NCBI GenBank assembly: GCA_018223385.1
Contig: JAGTTR010000001.1
Span: 156,130 to 220,129, forward strand
Length of the DNA: 64,000 bases
Reading direction: 5' to 3'
Source of the DNA: Oscillospiraceae bacterium Marseille-Q3528
GTDB taxonomy: Bacteria; Bacillota; Clostridia; Lachnospirales; Lachnospiraceae
Position numbers and translations under genes: made by a program. Shown in pieces: positions 42,645-50,488 of the stretch (the stretch's first letter is position 1; each line of letters starts with the position of its first letter). Under the pieces are notes generated by a model, which was not told where the DNA came from, did no database searches, and worked only from the letters and a program-made list of their open reading frames with translations.

Positions 42645-44175
42645 GAGCATGCTCCTCCTTCGTTGTATCGTGACCGCCCATCATCAGAAGACCCAGGTTA
42701 TCCTCATTGGCCTCCGATGCATCCATGCGGCCGGAAATCTTTCCTTCATACATGACCACGATCCGGTCAGAAAGAGATAAAAGCTCTTCCAGGTCTGCGG
42801 AGATCAGCAGCACGCCCAGTCCCTTCTCCTTCACATCCTCCAGGATGCTGCGGATGGACTCGATGGCGCCGATATCCACGCCACGGGTAGGCTGGGATGC
42901 CACCAGAAGCTTCCCACCGATGGCAACCTCTCTTGCCACAACGATCTTCTGAGCATTACCGCCGGACAGCGACTGGGTGATCATCTCCGGATCCCGGGGA
43001 CGGATATCAAACTTCTCTGACAGCTCATTGGCATAATCGGTGATTGCCTTATTATTCAGAAGAAAGCCCTTGGAAAACGGCGCATCCTCGATCTGTACTG
43101 CCACCAGGTTCTCCTTAATGCTCATATTCCGGTTCAGGCCTCTCGTATTTCGATCCTCCGGCACGTGGGTCAGACCGCTTTTGCGGATCTTCTTGGGCGA
43201 AAGATTGGTGATATCCTGTCCATCCAGATACACTTTGCCCTTCTCCACCTTCCGAAGGCCGGTGATAGCTTCGATGAACTCACTCTGGCCATTGCCGTCG
43301 ATACCGGCAATGCCGACGATCTCCCCGGCACGCACTTCCAGATCAATGCCCCGGATCTTGGAGATCTCCTTTTCTCCCGATGTCCACAGGTTCTCCACCT
43401 TCAGCACCACATCGCCTACCTTGGCAGCTTTCCGCTCGATATTCAGGAAAACCTCCCGGCCGATCATCATCTTGGCCAGCTCCTTCGGTGACGTATCCTT
43501 CTTATCCACAGTGCCAATGTACTGACCCTGCCGCATGACGCTGATCCGGTCAGAGATCTCCATCACCTCATCCAGCTTATGGGAAATGAACACGATGGAC
43601 TTGCCGTCCCTGCGCAGATTCTCCAGAATCTCAAACAGCCGTCTGGCCTCCTGGGGCGTCAGCACAGCCGTGGGTTCATCCAGAATGATGATCTCGGCGC
43701 CCCGGGTCAGGATCTTGATGATCTCTACACGCTGAGCCTCGCCCACGGAAATCTGGTTAATCCGCTTATCCATCTGGATATCCATGCCATACTGGTCAAT
43801 GTACTGCTGCACCGTCGTCCGGGCTTTGTCAAAATCAATGGTCATCCCCTTCTTTGGCTCAAAACCGAGGATGATATTTTCCAGGACGGTCAGCTCGTTC
43901 ACCAGCATGAATTCCTGGTGTACCATACCGATGCCCTTCTCGATGGCCAGCTTGGGGGTGATCTGGGTCAGTGGCTCCCCTTTTACGATCACTTCTCCGC
44001 CATCAAAATCATACATACCGTAAAGCATCTTCATCATGGTGGATTTACCGGCACCGTTTTCTCCGATCAGGGAGTGGATCTCTCCCTTTCTGAGCGTAAA
44101 ATTGCCGTCCTTCACTGCATGAACTTCACCGAAACTCTTCACGATATGGTTCATCTCAACAACATATTCACTCAA
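42637..44175 (-). CDS. nupO: nucleoside ABC transporter ATP-binding protein (tandem ATPase, NupO-like)
   Basis: A 512-residue tandem ATPase. The start is a TTG (encoding the M of MSEYVVEMNH) 8 nt after AGAGGGG; the long in-frame extension upstream lies in non-coding sequence. Domain 1: Walker A 'GENGAGKST', signature-like 'QISVGEAQRVEI', Walker B 'IIILDEPTAVL'. Domain 2 (about 260-512): the Walker A is degenerate ('GIDGNGQSEFI') but 'QSLSGGNAQKIVVAREVA' is intact, as in the sugar/nucleoside uptake group. It energises uptake by the NupP-NupQ channel. Confidence 0.93.
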   Translation of the reverse strand: MSEYVVEMNHIVKSFGEVHAVKDGNFTLRKGEIHSLIGENGAGKSTMMKMLYGMYDFDGGEVIVKGEPLTQITPKLAIEKGIGMVHQEFMLVNELTVLENIILGFEPKKGMTIDFDKARTTVQQYIDQYGMDIQMDKRINQISVGEAQRVEIIKILTRGAEIIILDEPTAVLTPQEARRLFEILENLRRDGKSIVFISHKLDEVMEISDRISVMRQGQYIGTVDKKDTSPKELAKMMIGREVFLNIERKAAKVGDVVLKVENLWTSGEKEISKIRGIDLEVRAGEIVGIAGIDGNGQSEFIEAITGLRKVEKGKVYLDGQDITNLSPKKIRKSGLTHVPEDRNTRGLNRNMSIKENLVAVQIEDAPFSKGFLLNNKAITDYANELSEKFDIRPRDPEMITQSLSGGNAQKIVVAREVAIGGKLLVASQPTRGVDIGAIESIRSILEDVKEKGLGVLLISADLEELLSLSDRIVVMYEGKISGRMDASEANEDNLGLLMMGGHDTTKEEHAHE

Positions 44176-44376
44176 TCTTCGTTCCCCTCTTTCTCTTACT
44201 TGTCGTTTTGGAGACATGTACGGACAGAGCCTGGGATGTTCTGCCCCTGCATCTTTGCAAAACGAAAATGCAGCAGGAAATGCATTTCCCATTATACAAA
44301 AGGGGCAGGCCCTCGTGGATAAAACCCAAAGAGCCAGCCCCTCCCTCCTGCTTATCTTATTTCCTGTCGCGCTGTC

Positions 44377-45504
44377 TTAGTTCTGCGGTCCGAAACCTTC
44401 GTAGTTGTCAACAACGATCTCACCAGAAGCGATCTTGTCAGACAGCTCCTGTACCTTGTCCAAGATCTCCTGCGGGAACTGATCGCCCAGTGCCTCTTTG
44501 ATCACGGAGAAATCTGTTAAGCTTACGCCGCCGTCAGCAACGGTCAGGTATGCGGTAGATCCGCCCTGGAAAGAGCCATCTACAACAGACTGAACGGTCA
44601 TGTAGCAAGCGGTATCTACTCTCTTCACCATGGAAGTCAGCACGGAACCCGGCTGATCGTTATCCTGGTTCAGGTCTACGCCGATGGCATAATGTCCTGC
44701 ATCCTTGGCTGCTTCCAGGATACCAGGGCCAGTACCGGATGCAACGTTCATGACGATATCAGCACCCTGGTCGTACTGTGCCAGTGTCAGCTCTTTGCCC
44801 TTTAACGGGTCATTCCATGTGCCTGCAAATGCCTGCAGGATCTGGATATCGGGATCGATGTACTTGGCGCCCTGCTCATAACCTACGAAGAAATCATGCA
44901 GAACCGGGATGTCCATGCCGCCTACCCAGCCGATGATCTTATCGGAGTTCACGCCCTCGATCTCATCGTGTGTGGTAAACATCGCTGCTGCTGCGCCTGC
45001 CAAGAAGGAGCCCTGGTTCTGTGCGAAGCTGATGGACTGGATGTTGTCACCCTCAACGGTGGTGTCGATAACGGCAAACTTCACATCGGGATAGCTTGCA
45101 CAGTATTTCTTCATATACTCTTCAAAGTTGGAAGAAGAACAGATGACCAGGTCATATCCGTCCTCACAAACTGCCAGCAGGTTTGCCTCCCACTCATCAG
45201 CGGTGGTACCTTCCAGCTCTTTTACCTCTACGCCAAAATCCTTCTGGGCCTTCATCAGTCCCTCATGACAGGAGTCATTGTAGGATTTGTCTCCGAGAAG
45301 TCCGGAATAAACGCATGCTACGCGGATTCCGCTTGCATCAGCGGCGCTGTCCGTCTCTGCTGCTGCGTCATCGGTTGTCTCCTCGGCTGCTGCATCGTCC
45401 TTTGTGTCAGCTGCTGCGCTGTCACCCTCGGACTTGTTCCCGCATGCTGCAAGGCTGAATACCATGGCAGATGCAAGAAGTACGCTGAGTACTTTCTTTT
45501 TCAT
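44377..45504 (-). CDS. bmpA: BMP-family nucleoside-binding lipoprotein
   Basis: A 375-residue lipoprotein. The signal peptide ends in the lipobox SLAAC (about 18-22), then an Ala/Asp/Glu/Thr-rich low-complexity linker (about 28-58). The mature domain shows the BMP/PnrA features: 'VACVYSGLLGDKSYNDSCHEG' region (about 63-83) and 'GWVGGMDIPVLHDFFVGYEQG' region (about 192-212), plus 'ADIVMNVASGTGPGILEAA' near 250, the nucleoside pocket. It is the first gene of the importer operon, with a perfect promoter 140 nt upstream. Confidence 0.93.
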   Translation of the reverse strand: MKKKVLSVLLASAMVFSLAACGNKSEGDSAAADTKDDAAAEETTDDAAAETDSAADASGIRVACVYSGLLGDKSYNDSCHEGLMKAQKDFGVEVKELEGTTADEWEANLLAVCEDGYDLVICSSSNFEEYMKKYCASYPDVKFAVIDTTVEGDNIQSISFAQNQGSFLAGAAAAMFTTHDEIEGVNSDKIIGWVGGMDIPVLHDFFVGYEQGAKYIDPDIQILQAFAGTWNDPLKGKELTLAQYDQGADIVMNVASGTGPGILEAAKDAGHYAIGVDLNQDNDQPGSVLTSMVKRVDTACYMTVQSVVDGSFQGGSTAYLTVADGGVSLTDFSVIKEALGDQFPQEILDKVQELSDKIASGEIVVDNYEGFGPQN

Positions 45505-45643
45505 AATTTCTACCTCTCTTTCTGTTTACAAAAAAATGCCAAAACACCTTTGAAAAACATGAAATTAATGACCAGTCATTCTCCAAATTCTATCAGGTAT
45601 CTCAGCACATCTTTGTAAAAATATGTATTTACTACATGTCTAA

Positions 45644-45672
45644 ATTATAGAAACTTCCCTGGAATTTGTCAA
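45644..45672 (-). promoter_or_regulatory. promoter of the nucleoside importer operon
   Basis: On the minus strand, full-consensus -35 TTGACA (45672-45667), a 17-nt spacer and full-consensus -10 TATAAT (45649-45644). The leader of about 130 nt to bmpA shows no known riboswitch; such a strong promoter suggests a repressor, but no clear operator is seen. The DNA from 45673 to 45880 holds only short inverted repeats. Confidence 0.85.
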
Positions 45673-45913
45673 TACAAAATTATCAAATTCCTTTTCATTT
45701 TCACTCGTTTATTATTCATTTTGCACAATTTTTATAATCCTTGCTTATAAGCCTCCTACTACTATTTATGAACATCTTTACCCATGTAACGCATGAAAAT
45801 CACGTATTTTCCCCGTTTTTCCGGGTGTCTGCGGCATAATTCAGTACCGCCGCAATGCGGTCTCGCGGAGCATTTTTATATGATAGGATGCAATTTCCTA
45901 TCGTATAAAAAAA

Positions 45914-45955
45914 CGCCGTCCCGGAGGGGAGGATTTTTCTTCTTCCGGGACAGCA
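45914..45955 (-). terminator. tyrS terminator
   Basis: On the minus strand GCTGTCCCGGA pairs with TCCGGGACGGC around an A/G-rich loop and is followed by TTTTTTT. A second hairpin (ATAGGA with TCCTAT) lies just beyond at about 45883-45904. Confidence 0.85.
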
Positions 45956-45978
45956 TTTTCTGATCTGTGAAATCTGTT

Positions 45979-47202
45979 CTATTTTTTGATGACAATTTTT
46001 CTGAAATTCTTCTTGCCGCGCTTGAACACCAGACCGTTCTCAAAAGCATCCGGCTCATACTCGGTGTGGATGTCGGTCACCTTTTCACCGTCCACGGTCA
46101 CACCGCCCTGCTCCACCGCACGGCGTGCCTCGGAGCGGGATGCGGTCAGGCCGCTCTTTACGAGAACGCCCAGCACATCCAGTTTGCCGCCCTCGAAATC
46201 AGCCTCGGTCAGCTCAGAGGTGGGCATATCCGCCGCATTGCCGCCGCCAAACAGCGCTCTTGCGCTCTCCTGGGCTTTGCCTGCCTCTTCCTCTCCGTGT
46301 ACCAGCTTGGTCAGCTCGAAGGCCAGGATCTCCTTTGCCTGGTTCAGCTGGCTGCCTTCCCAGTGATCCATCTCGTCGATCTGCTCCAGTGGCAGGAAGG
46401 TCAGCATCCGCAGGCATTTCAGCACATCTGCGTCGCCCACGTTTCTCCAGTACTGGTAGAACTCGAAGGGGCTTGTCTTCTTCGGATCCAGCCATACGGC
46501 GCCGGACTGGGTTTTGCCCATCTTCTTGCCCTCGGAGTTCAGCAGAAGGGTGATGGTCATGGCGTAAGCGTCCTTGCCCAGCTTCCGGCGGATCAGCTCC
46601 GTGCCGCCCAGCATGTTGCTCCACTGGTCATCGCCGCCGAACTGCATATTGCAGCCGTAGCGCTGGAATAACTCATAGAAATCGTAGCTCTGCATGAGCA
46701 TGTAGTTGAATTCCAGGAAGCTTAAGCCCTTCTCCATTCTCTGCTTGTAGCACTCGGCCGTCAGCATCCGGTTGACGGAGAAATGGGGGCCGATCTCCCG
46801 TAGAAAATCAATGTAGTTCAGATCCATCAGCCACTCGGCGTTGTTGACCATCATGGCCTTGTCGTCGGAAAAATCAATGAAACGGCTCATCTGCTCCTTG
46901 AAGCAGTTGCAGTTGTGCTGGATCGTCTCCACGGTCATCATCTGCCGCATGTCAGAACGGCCGGAGGGGTCGCCGATCATGCCGGTACCGCCGCCGATGA
47001 GGGCAATGGGCTTATTGCCTGCCATCTGCAGACGCTTCATCAGGCACAGGGCCATGAAATGACCTACGTGCAGGCTGTCTGCGGTGGGGTCAAAGCCAAT
47101 ATAAAATACCGCTTTTCCGTTATTTACCAGTTCCTTGATCTCTGCTTCATCTGTGACCTGGGCAATGAGTCCTCTTGCCACAAGCTCGTCATACACTTTC
47201 AT
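45979..47202 (-). CDS. tyrS: tyrosyl-tRNA synthetase
   Basis: A 407-residue class I synthetase. The HIGH-like motif is '[11 protein letters not shown]' (about 43-53), the KMSKS-like motif is '[12 protein letters not shown]' (about 227-238), and residues about 340-407 form the S4-type RNA-binding domain. '[12 protein letters not shown]' is the tyrosine/tRNA-binding segment. The length is normal. AAGGAG precedes the ATG. Expression is under the tyrosine T-box at 47461-47735, with repeat element E3 lying between the two. Confidence 0.97.
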   Translation of the reverse strand: MKVYDELVARGLIAQVTDEAEIKELVNNGKAVFYIGFDPTADSLHVGHFMALCLMKRLQMAGNKPIALIGGGTGMIGDPSGRSDMRQMMTVETIQHNCNCFKEQMSRFIDFSDDKAMMVNNAEWLMDLNYIDFLREIGPHFSVNRMLTAECYKQRMEKGLSFLEFNYMLMQSYDFYELFQRYGCNMQFGGDDQWSNMLGGTELIRRKLGKDAYAMTITLLLNSEGKKMGKTQSGAVWLDPKKTSPFEFYQYWRNVGDADVLKCLRMLTFLPLEQIDEMDHWEGSQLNQAKEILAFELTKLVHGEEEAGKAQESARALFGGGNAADMPTSELTEADFEGGKLDVLGVLVKSGLTASRSEARRAVEQGGVTVDGEKVTDIHTEYEPDAFENGLVFKRGKKNFRKIVIKK

Positions 47203-47293
47203 TTTCTTCTGCTCCTTTTCTCTCTCGAAAATCTTTGTTTTCAGTGACGGTTCTATGGGGGATCCCCTGACGGCCGCGCTCCCGCAATTCCAA

Positions 47294-47459
47294 TTTTACA
47301 GTTCAGCCGCGCCATTCGCAAAACCGCATCTTCGATGCTCTCCGTTGCTTCGCAACTCGCTTTTGCTCATTGACAGGCGCTCCCTTTGTCTATTCATGCA
47401 TCCAGCTTTTCATGCAAGCATGAAATCTGTCCGCAAGAATATCCAAGTGAACTGTAAAA
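47294..47459 (-). repeat. diverged structured element, copy E3, in the tyrS leader
   Basis: 166 bp bounded by a perfect 12-bp inverted repeat, TTTTACAGTTCA (47294-47305) and TGAACTGTAAAA (47448-47459). The minus strand shows a stem with GCGCC/GGCGC and the tandem G-A step AT-GA-GCAAAA with TTTTGC-GA-AT, as in E1/E2 (GCATA/TATGC). It encloses two hairpins with GAA loops: GTTGC-GAA-GCAAC and GCATC-GAA-GATGC. It has the same length as E1 and the same direction as tyrS. Confidence 0.65.
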
Positions 47460-47460
47460 C

Positions 47461-47735
47461 AAAAAAGGGACAGCTGCCGTCCGATTAAGGACGGGAACTA
47501 TCCCGTGTTACCACCTTATTTCACAGACTGCTCACACAGCCTGCCTCTGCGGGTACGCTTCTGATACCCTGACACTGTAACGTGCATCATCCCGCCGCAG
47601 CCTACCAGGTTGTCCGTTCGGTGCGGAGCTCAAGGAGGTATTCCGAATCAGCTTCCCCTGCACCTCTCATCCACCGGTTACTTTCTGTAGCTTTCCCTGA
47701 TCCGTACTTGTTCCTGTCATTGCCTTTGCATTTAT
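47461..47735 (-). promoter_or_regulatory. T-box leader, tyrosine-specific
   Basis: On the minus strand the T-box core 'AAGGTGGTAACACGGG' is followed by the alternative terminator (CCGTCC/GGACGG with outer GGGA/TCCC) and TTTTTT at 47466-47461. In stem I the specifier loop reads GAATAC, with TAC (Tyr). Uncharged tRNA-Tyr should pair with the leader and prevent termination, turning tyrS on. Confidence 0.92.
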
Positions 47736-47741
47736 ATGGGC

Positions 47742-47770
47742 ATTATAAGGGATGATTTTTCCCTTGTCAA
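47742..47770 (-). promoter_or_regulatory. tyrS T-box promoter
   Basis: On the minus strand, -35 TTGACA (47770-47765), a 17-nt spacer, and -10 TATAAT (47747-47742): full consensus. Confidence 0.88.
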
Positions 47771-47794
47771 GCCATTATTCCGTAATAGTTACAT

Positions 47795-47818
47795 AACAGT
47801 TCACTTGCGCCATTCGCA
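47795..47818 (-). repeat. fragment E4 of the structured element
   Basis: The minus-strand bases TGCGAATGGCGC followed by TGAACTGT match the 3' end of element E3. The fragment starts at the base after the stop codon of the HD gene, so a repeat boundary falls exactly at the gene end. Confidence 0.5.
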
Positions 47819-48328
47819 TTATTTCAAGTATATGCTCTCCAACAGCGCCGTGCCGGTCTTCGTCTGGAAAACGGTGTCCCGCATATGGAGGATATTTTCT
47901 CTGGAATAGCCTGACTCGTCCGCATTTACCAGATAATCCGCCTCCAGAAGGATCTGATAATCCAGACCTTCCACGCCCTCGTAGGTGTGATGATGGCCCA
48001 CCAGATACGCGATCCGGGCAATCTCCTCTCTCGTCAGCCCTGTATCTGCAAGAAAACTTTCCGTCAGCGCCGGGCCTTCCGCTTCCTGGTATTTCCCGTT
48101 GGTATTGCCGTATTTGATCCGGCACAGCGGGCAAGCAATATCATGGACGATGGCCGCAATCTCCGTGATCTTCTGCAGCTCCTCCGACAGTCCTTCGCCT
48201 TTGCCGATGATACGGGCATAGCTGTGCACCTTCATCAGGTGATGGATGTCCTTGCGGTTGCCCGCAGAGTAGTCGATCATTTTCACAAGGATCTGTGATA
48301 TGGTCATTGTTTCTGCTCTATTTTCCAT
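47819..48328 (-). CDS. HD-domain phosphohydrolase
   Basis: A 169-residue protein. The start (MENRAETMTI) follows AGGGGG; the frame upstream overlaps RNA hairpins and is not coding. HD-fold residues are 'KVHSYARIIGKGEG' (His near 36), 'AAIVHDIACPLC' (His-Asp near 64-65), 'VGHHHTYEGV' (His pair near 111) and 'LEADYLVNADE' (Asp near 130). Members act on nucleotides or related phosphate esters; this one is not assigned. It lies just downstream of the small toxin-like gene and may be reached by read-through. Confidence 0.85.
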   Translation of the reverse strand: MENRAETMTISQILVKMIDYSAGNRKDIHHLMKVHSYARIIGKGEGLSEELQKITEIAAIVHDIACPLCRIKYGNTNGKYQEAEGPALTESFLADTGLTREEIARIAYLVGHHHTYEGVEGLDYQILLEADYLVNADESGYSRENILHMRDTVFQTKTGTALLESIYLK

Positions 48329-48358
48329 AAATGATTGCCCCCTTTTCCTACTATGAAA

Positions 48359-48386
48359 GAACCTCAGAGTGCCAGCTCCAAGGTTC
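48359..48386 (-). terminator. terminator of the toxin-like mRNA, with loop CTGGCA
   Basis: On the minus strand GAACCTTGGAG pairs with CTCTGAGGTTC (11 bp, two G-U pairs) around the loop CTGGCA, followed by TTTC. The loop is the exact complement of the terminator loop of the sRNA at 48629-48696. Confidence 0.7.
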
Positions 48387-48426
48387 CGCGGTTCATTGCG
48401 GAGAACCACCCGTCAGGCTAGTGCTG

Positions 48427-48513
48427 TCATTCATCACCGTCTAACCATTTACATATGTAGTAGCCAACTACAGATGCCAATACGGAGACAAGAAATGCAA
48501 TGATATATTCCAA
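48427..48513 (-). CDS. 28-residue membrane peptide, candidate type I toxin (Fst-like)
   Basis: A small gene with GGAAGGAGG 8 nt ahead of a TTG start (a GTG at 48522 is too near). The product begins MEYIIAFLVSVLASVV, is one hydrophobic helix, and ends in the charged tail 'CKWLDGDE', as in Fst/Ldr-type membrane toxins and the many small unassigned peptides of Firmicutes. The ribosome site is partly masked in the mRNA by a hairpin (CTTTCC with GGAAGG). A divergent RNA 116 nt away is complementary to the start region. Its own promoter is not obvious. Confidence 0.7.
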   Translation of the reverse strand: MEYIIAFLVSVLASVVGYYICKWLDGDE

Positions 48514-48593
48514 GTGAGACACCTCCTTCCTGCTGGAAAGAGTCGACAGCACTTAAAGGGTAACATATTCCATCTTATATTACAATAAAACAG

Positions 48594-48622
48594 TTGATTT
48601 TATATAAAAACCAGCATATAAT
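48594..48622 (+). promoter_or_regulatory. promoter of the candidate antitoxin RNA
   Basis: -35 TTGATT (48594-48599), a 17-nt spacer and full-consensus -10 TATAAT (48617-48622). Confidence 0.75.
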
Positions 48623-48628
48623 ACAAAT

Positions 48629-48696
48629 AGCTAAGAAATGCAATGAAATGTCCAAGTGGACGTGAAAAAACCTGAAGTGCCAGCTTCAGGTTTTTT
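48629..48696 (+). ncRNA. candidate antisense antitoxin sRNA (about 68 nt)
   Basis: It begins about 7 nt after a consensus -10 and ends in a strong terminator (CCTGAAG-TGCCAG-CTTCAGG plus TTTTTT). No open frame is present. Bases 48633-48646 (AAGAAATGCAATGA) and 48651-48658 (TCCAAGTG) are identical to the plus strand over the toxin start (48490-48503, 48509-48516), so the RNA is antisense to the TTG start codon and first codons. The terminator loop TGCCAG is complementary to the toxin mRNA loop CTGGCA. Confidence 0.75.
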
Positions 48697-48727
48697 CATT
48701 GTCTGTCTATGATTATCTATTTTTCTG

Positions 48728-50119
48728 TTACGCCAGAATTCCCGTGGACTGTAAGAACAGAATAAACATGAGCACCGGTGCAATGTAGCGGATCATTACA
48801 CTATACATGGCTTTCCTTCTGAAATGCTCGCCGTTGCGCTCCATCTCGCCGATGACATACTGGGGCTTCATGATCCAGCCAATGAGGATAGTGGACAGCA
48901 GGGAGATCAGCGGCATCATGACGCTGTTGCTGATGTAATCCATGATATCCAGAAGTTGACCCACAGAGCCGTTGGGCAGCGCAACTTCCACATAGAACAC
49001 ACTGTAGCCCAGCGCAATGATCGCGGATGCTGCCAGATAAATCACCACCAGTACCAGAACGACTTTCTTCCGGCTGGCATGGAAGATCTCCACGCAGTTG
49101 GCCGCAATGGACTCCAGCACGGAGATACAGGAGGTCAGTGTGGCAAAAATCGCCGCCACGAAGAACAGAATGCCCACAATCGTTCCGGCTTTTCCCATGG
49201 CCGCAAATACCTTGGGCAGGGAAATGAACATCAGACTGGGGCCTGCGCTCATGCCGTCGGTGCCGGAAAACACATAAACTGCCGGAATGATCATAACGCC
49301 TGCCAGCAACGCCACGCCGGTGTCAAACAGTTCAATCTGGTTCACTGCCCGGTTCAGATTCACCTCCGGCTTCACATAAGAACCATAGGTGATCATGATA
49401 CCCATGGACACGCTCAGGGAGAAAAACAGCTGACTCATGGCATCCAGCAAAATCTGCAGGAAGCGTTTGACCGTCAGCCCTTCCACATGGGGCGTGATAT
49501 AGTACAGGAAGCCCTGCATACCGGTGCGCACCTGGTCGGAAGCGTCCGTGCCGCGCAGCGTCAGGGAATAAATGGCGATGACCACCACCAGCACCAGCAA
49601 AATGGGCATCATAAACCGGGATACCTTCTCGATACCATCCTCCACGCCGTTGTACACGATCAACGCCGTCACGCCCATAAACAGCAGGGCAAACACCACC
49701 GGGGATACCGGAGAGGTGATAAATCCGGTGAAGTAGTTATCCTGGGCAGCCGCCTGGGCCTGTCCCGTCACATACACCACTGCATATTTCGTGATCCAGC
49801 CGCCAATCACCGCATAGTAGGTCATGATCAGCACCGGCACCAGAAACGTCAGAATTCCCAGAAATTTCCAACGTGGCCGCATTTCTGCATATGCACCGAT
49901 GGCACTCTTGTGGGTTTTCCGTCCAATCGCAATATCCGATGTCAGAAGCGTGAACCCAAAGGTCAGTACCAGCACCAGATAAATCAGCAGAAACAGTCCG
50001 CCGCCATCTTTCGCCGCCAGATAGGGGAAGCGCCACAGATTTCCGACACCCACCGCGCTGCCTGCGGCAGCCAGGACAAATCCGATCTGCCCTGAAAAAT
50101 GATTTGTTTTCTTTTCCAT
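48728..50119 (-). CDS. neurotransmitter:sodium symporter family (SNF/NSS) transporter
   Basis: A 463-residue membrane protein with about 11 hydrophobic segments, as in LeuT/MhsT-type bacterial members. The start is MEKKTNHFSGQIG. The hallmark TM1 'GSAVGVGNLWRFPY' (unwound region with sodium and substrate sites) is at about 20-33. TM6 and TM8 phrases 'FFSLSVSMGIMITYGSYV' and 'TLTSCISVLESIAAN' match the second sodium site. It takes up an amino acid (tryptophan, tyrosine or leucine type) with sodium. The closeness to tyrS may hint at an aromatic substrate, but that is weak. Confidence 0.93.
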   Translation of the reverse strand: MEKKTNHFSGQIGFVLAAAGSAVGVGNLWRFPYLAAKDGGGLFLLIYLVLVLTFGFTLLTSDIAIGRKTHKSAIGAYAEMRPRWKFLGILTFLVPVLIMTYYAVIGGWITKYAVVYVTGQAQAAAQDNYFTGFITSPVSPVVFALLFMGVTALIVYNGVEDGIEKVSRFMMPILLVLVVVIAIYSLTLRGTDASDQVRTGMQGFLYYITPHVEGLTVKRFLQILLDAMSQLFFSLSVSMGIMITYGSYVKPEVNLNRAVNQIELFDTGVALLAGVMIIPAVYVFSGTDGMSAGPSLMFISLPKVFAAMGKAGTIVGILFFVAAIFATLTSCISVLESIAANCVEIFHASRKKVVLVLVVIYLAASAIIALGYSVFYVEVALPNGSVGQLLDIMDYISNSVMMPLISLLSTILIGWIMKPQYVIGEMERNGEHFRRKAMYSVMIRYIAPVLMFILFLQSTGILA

Positions 50120-50302
50120 AGTTTCTCTTCTCTCTCTTTTTGTACTTGCCAGTTCAGCATAACACACGGTATCCAAACGGTCAACTTTATCGACTTCTCA
50201 AAAACTCAGAAAAAAAGAGCCCCACGCTTAGCCTGGAGCCCTGGAATGAACTATTTAACTGATCCGTACCAAACCGTACCACTTTTCCATAAGTAGACGA
50301 AA

Positions 50303-50335
50303 GGCGAAATCCCCCATTTTATAAGGGATTCCGCC
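50303..50335 (-). terminator. terminator after tRNA-Thr
   Basis: On the minus strand GGCGGAATCCC pairs with GGGGGATTTCGCC (one or two mismatches) around an A/T loop and is followed by TTTCG. Confidence 0.7.
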
Positions 50336-50346
50336 GATCACATGCA

Positions 50347-50419
50347 AGCTGCTGACGGGAATCGGACCCGTGACCTCCGCACTACCAATGCGACGCACTA
50401 CCGACTGTGCTACAGCAGC
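50347..50419 (-). tRNA. tRNA-Thr (anticodon GGT)
   Basis: The minus strand folds as a full cloverleaf: acceptor GCTGCTG/CAGCAGC, D arm GCAC/GTGC, anticodon stem TCGCA/TGCGG with loop TTGGTAG (anticodon GGT), a 5-nt variable loop and T arm ACGGG/CCCGT with loop TCCGATT. Discriminator T; CCA is not encoded. It stands 70 nt after sigH on the same strand. Confidence 0.93.
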
Positions 50420-50488
50420 ATTAACACCGAAAATTATAATACCATAGGGTTCTCTATATGTCAACACTTTTTCCAAATTAATTTTGAA

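Noticed and set aside
45505..45672. Purine riboswitch ahead of the nucleoside importer operon
   Set aside because: The conserved core and loop sequences of the purine aptamer are absent in the leader.
47775..48134. 119-codon frame overlapping the HD gene
   Set aside because: The other frame holds intact HD motifs and a good ribosome site; this one is a shadow.
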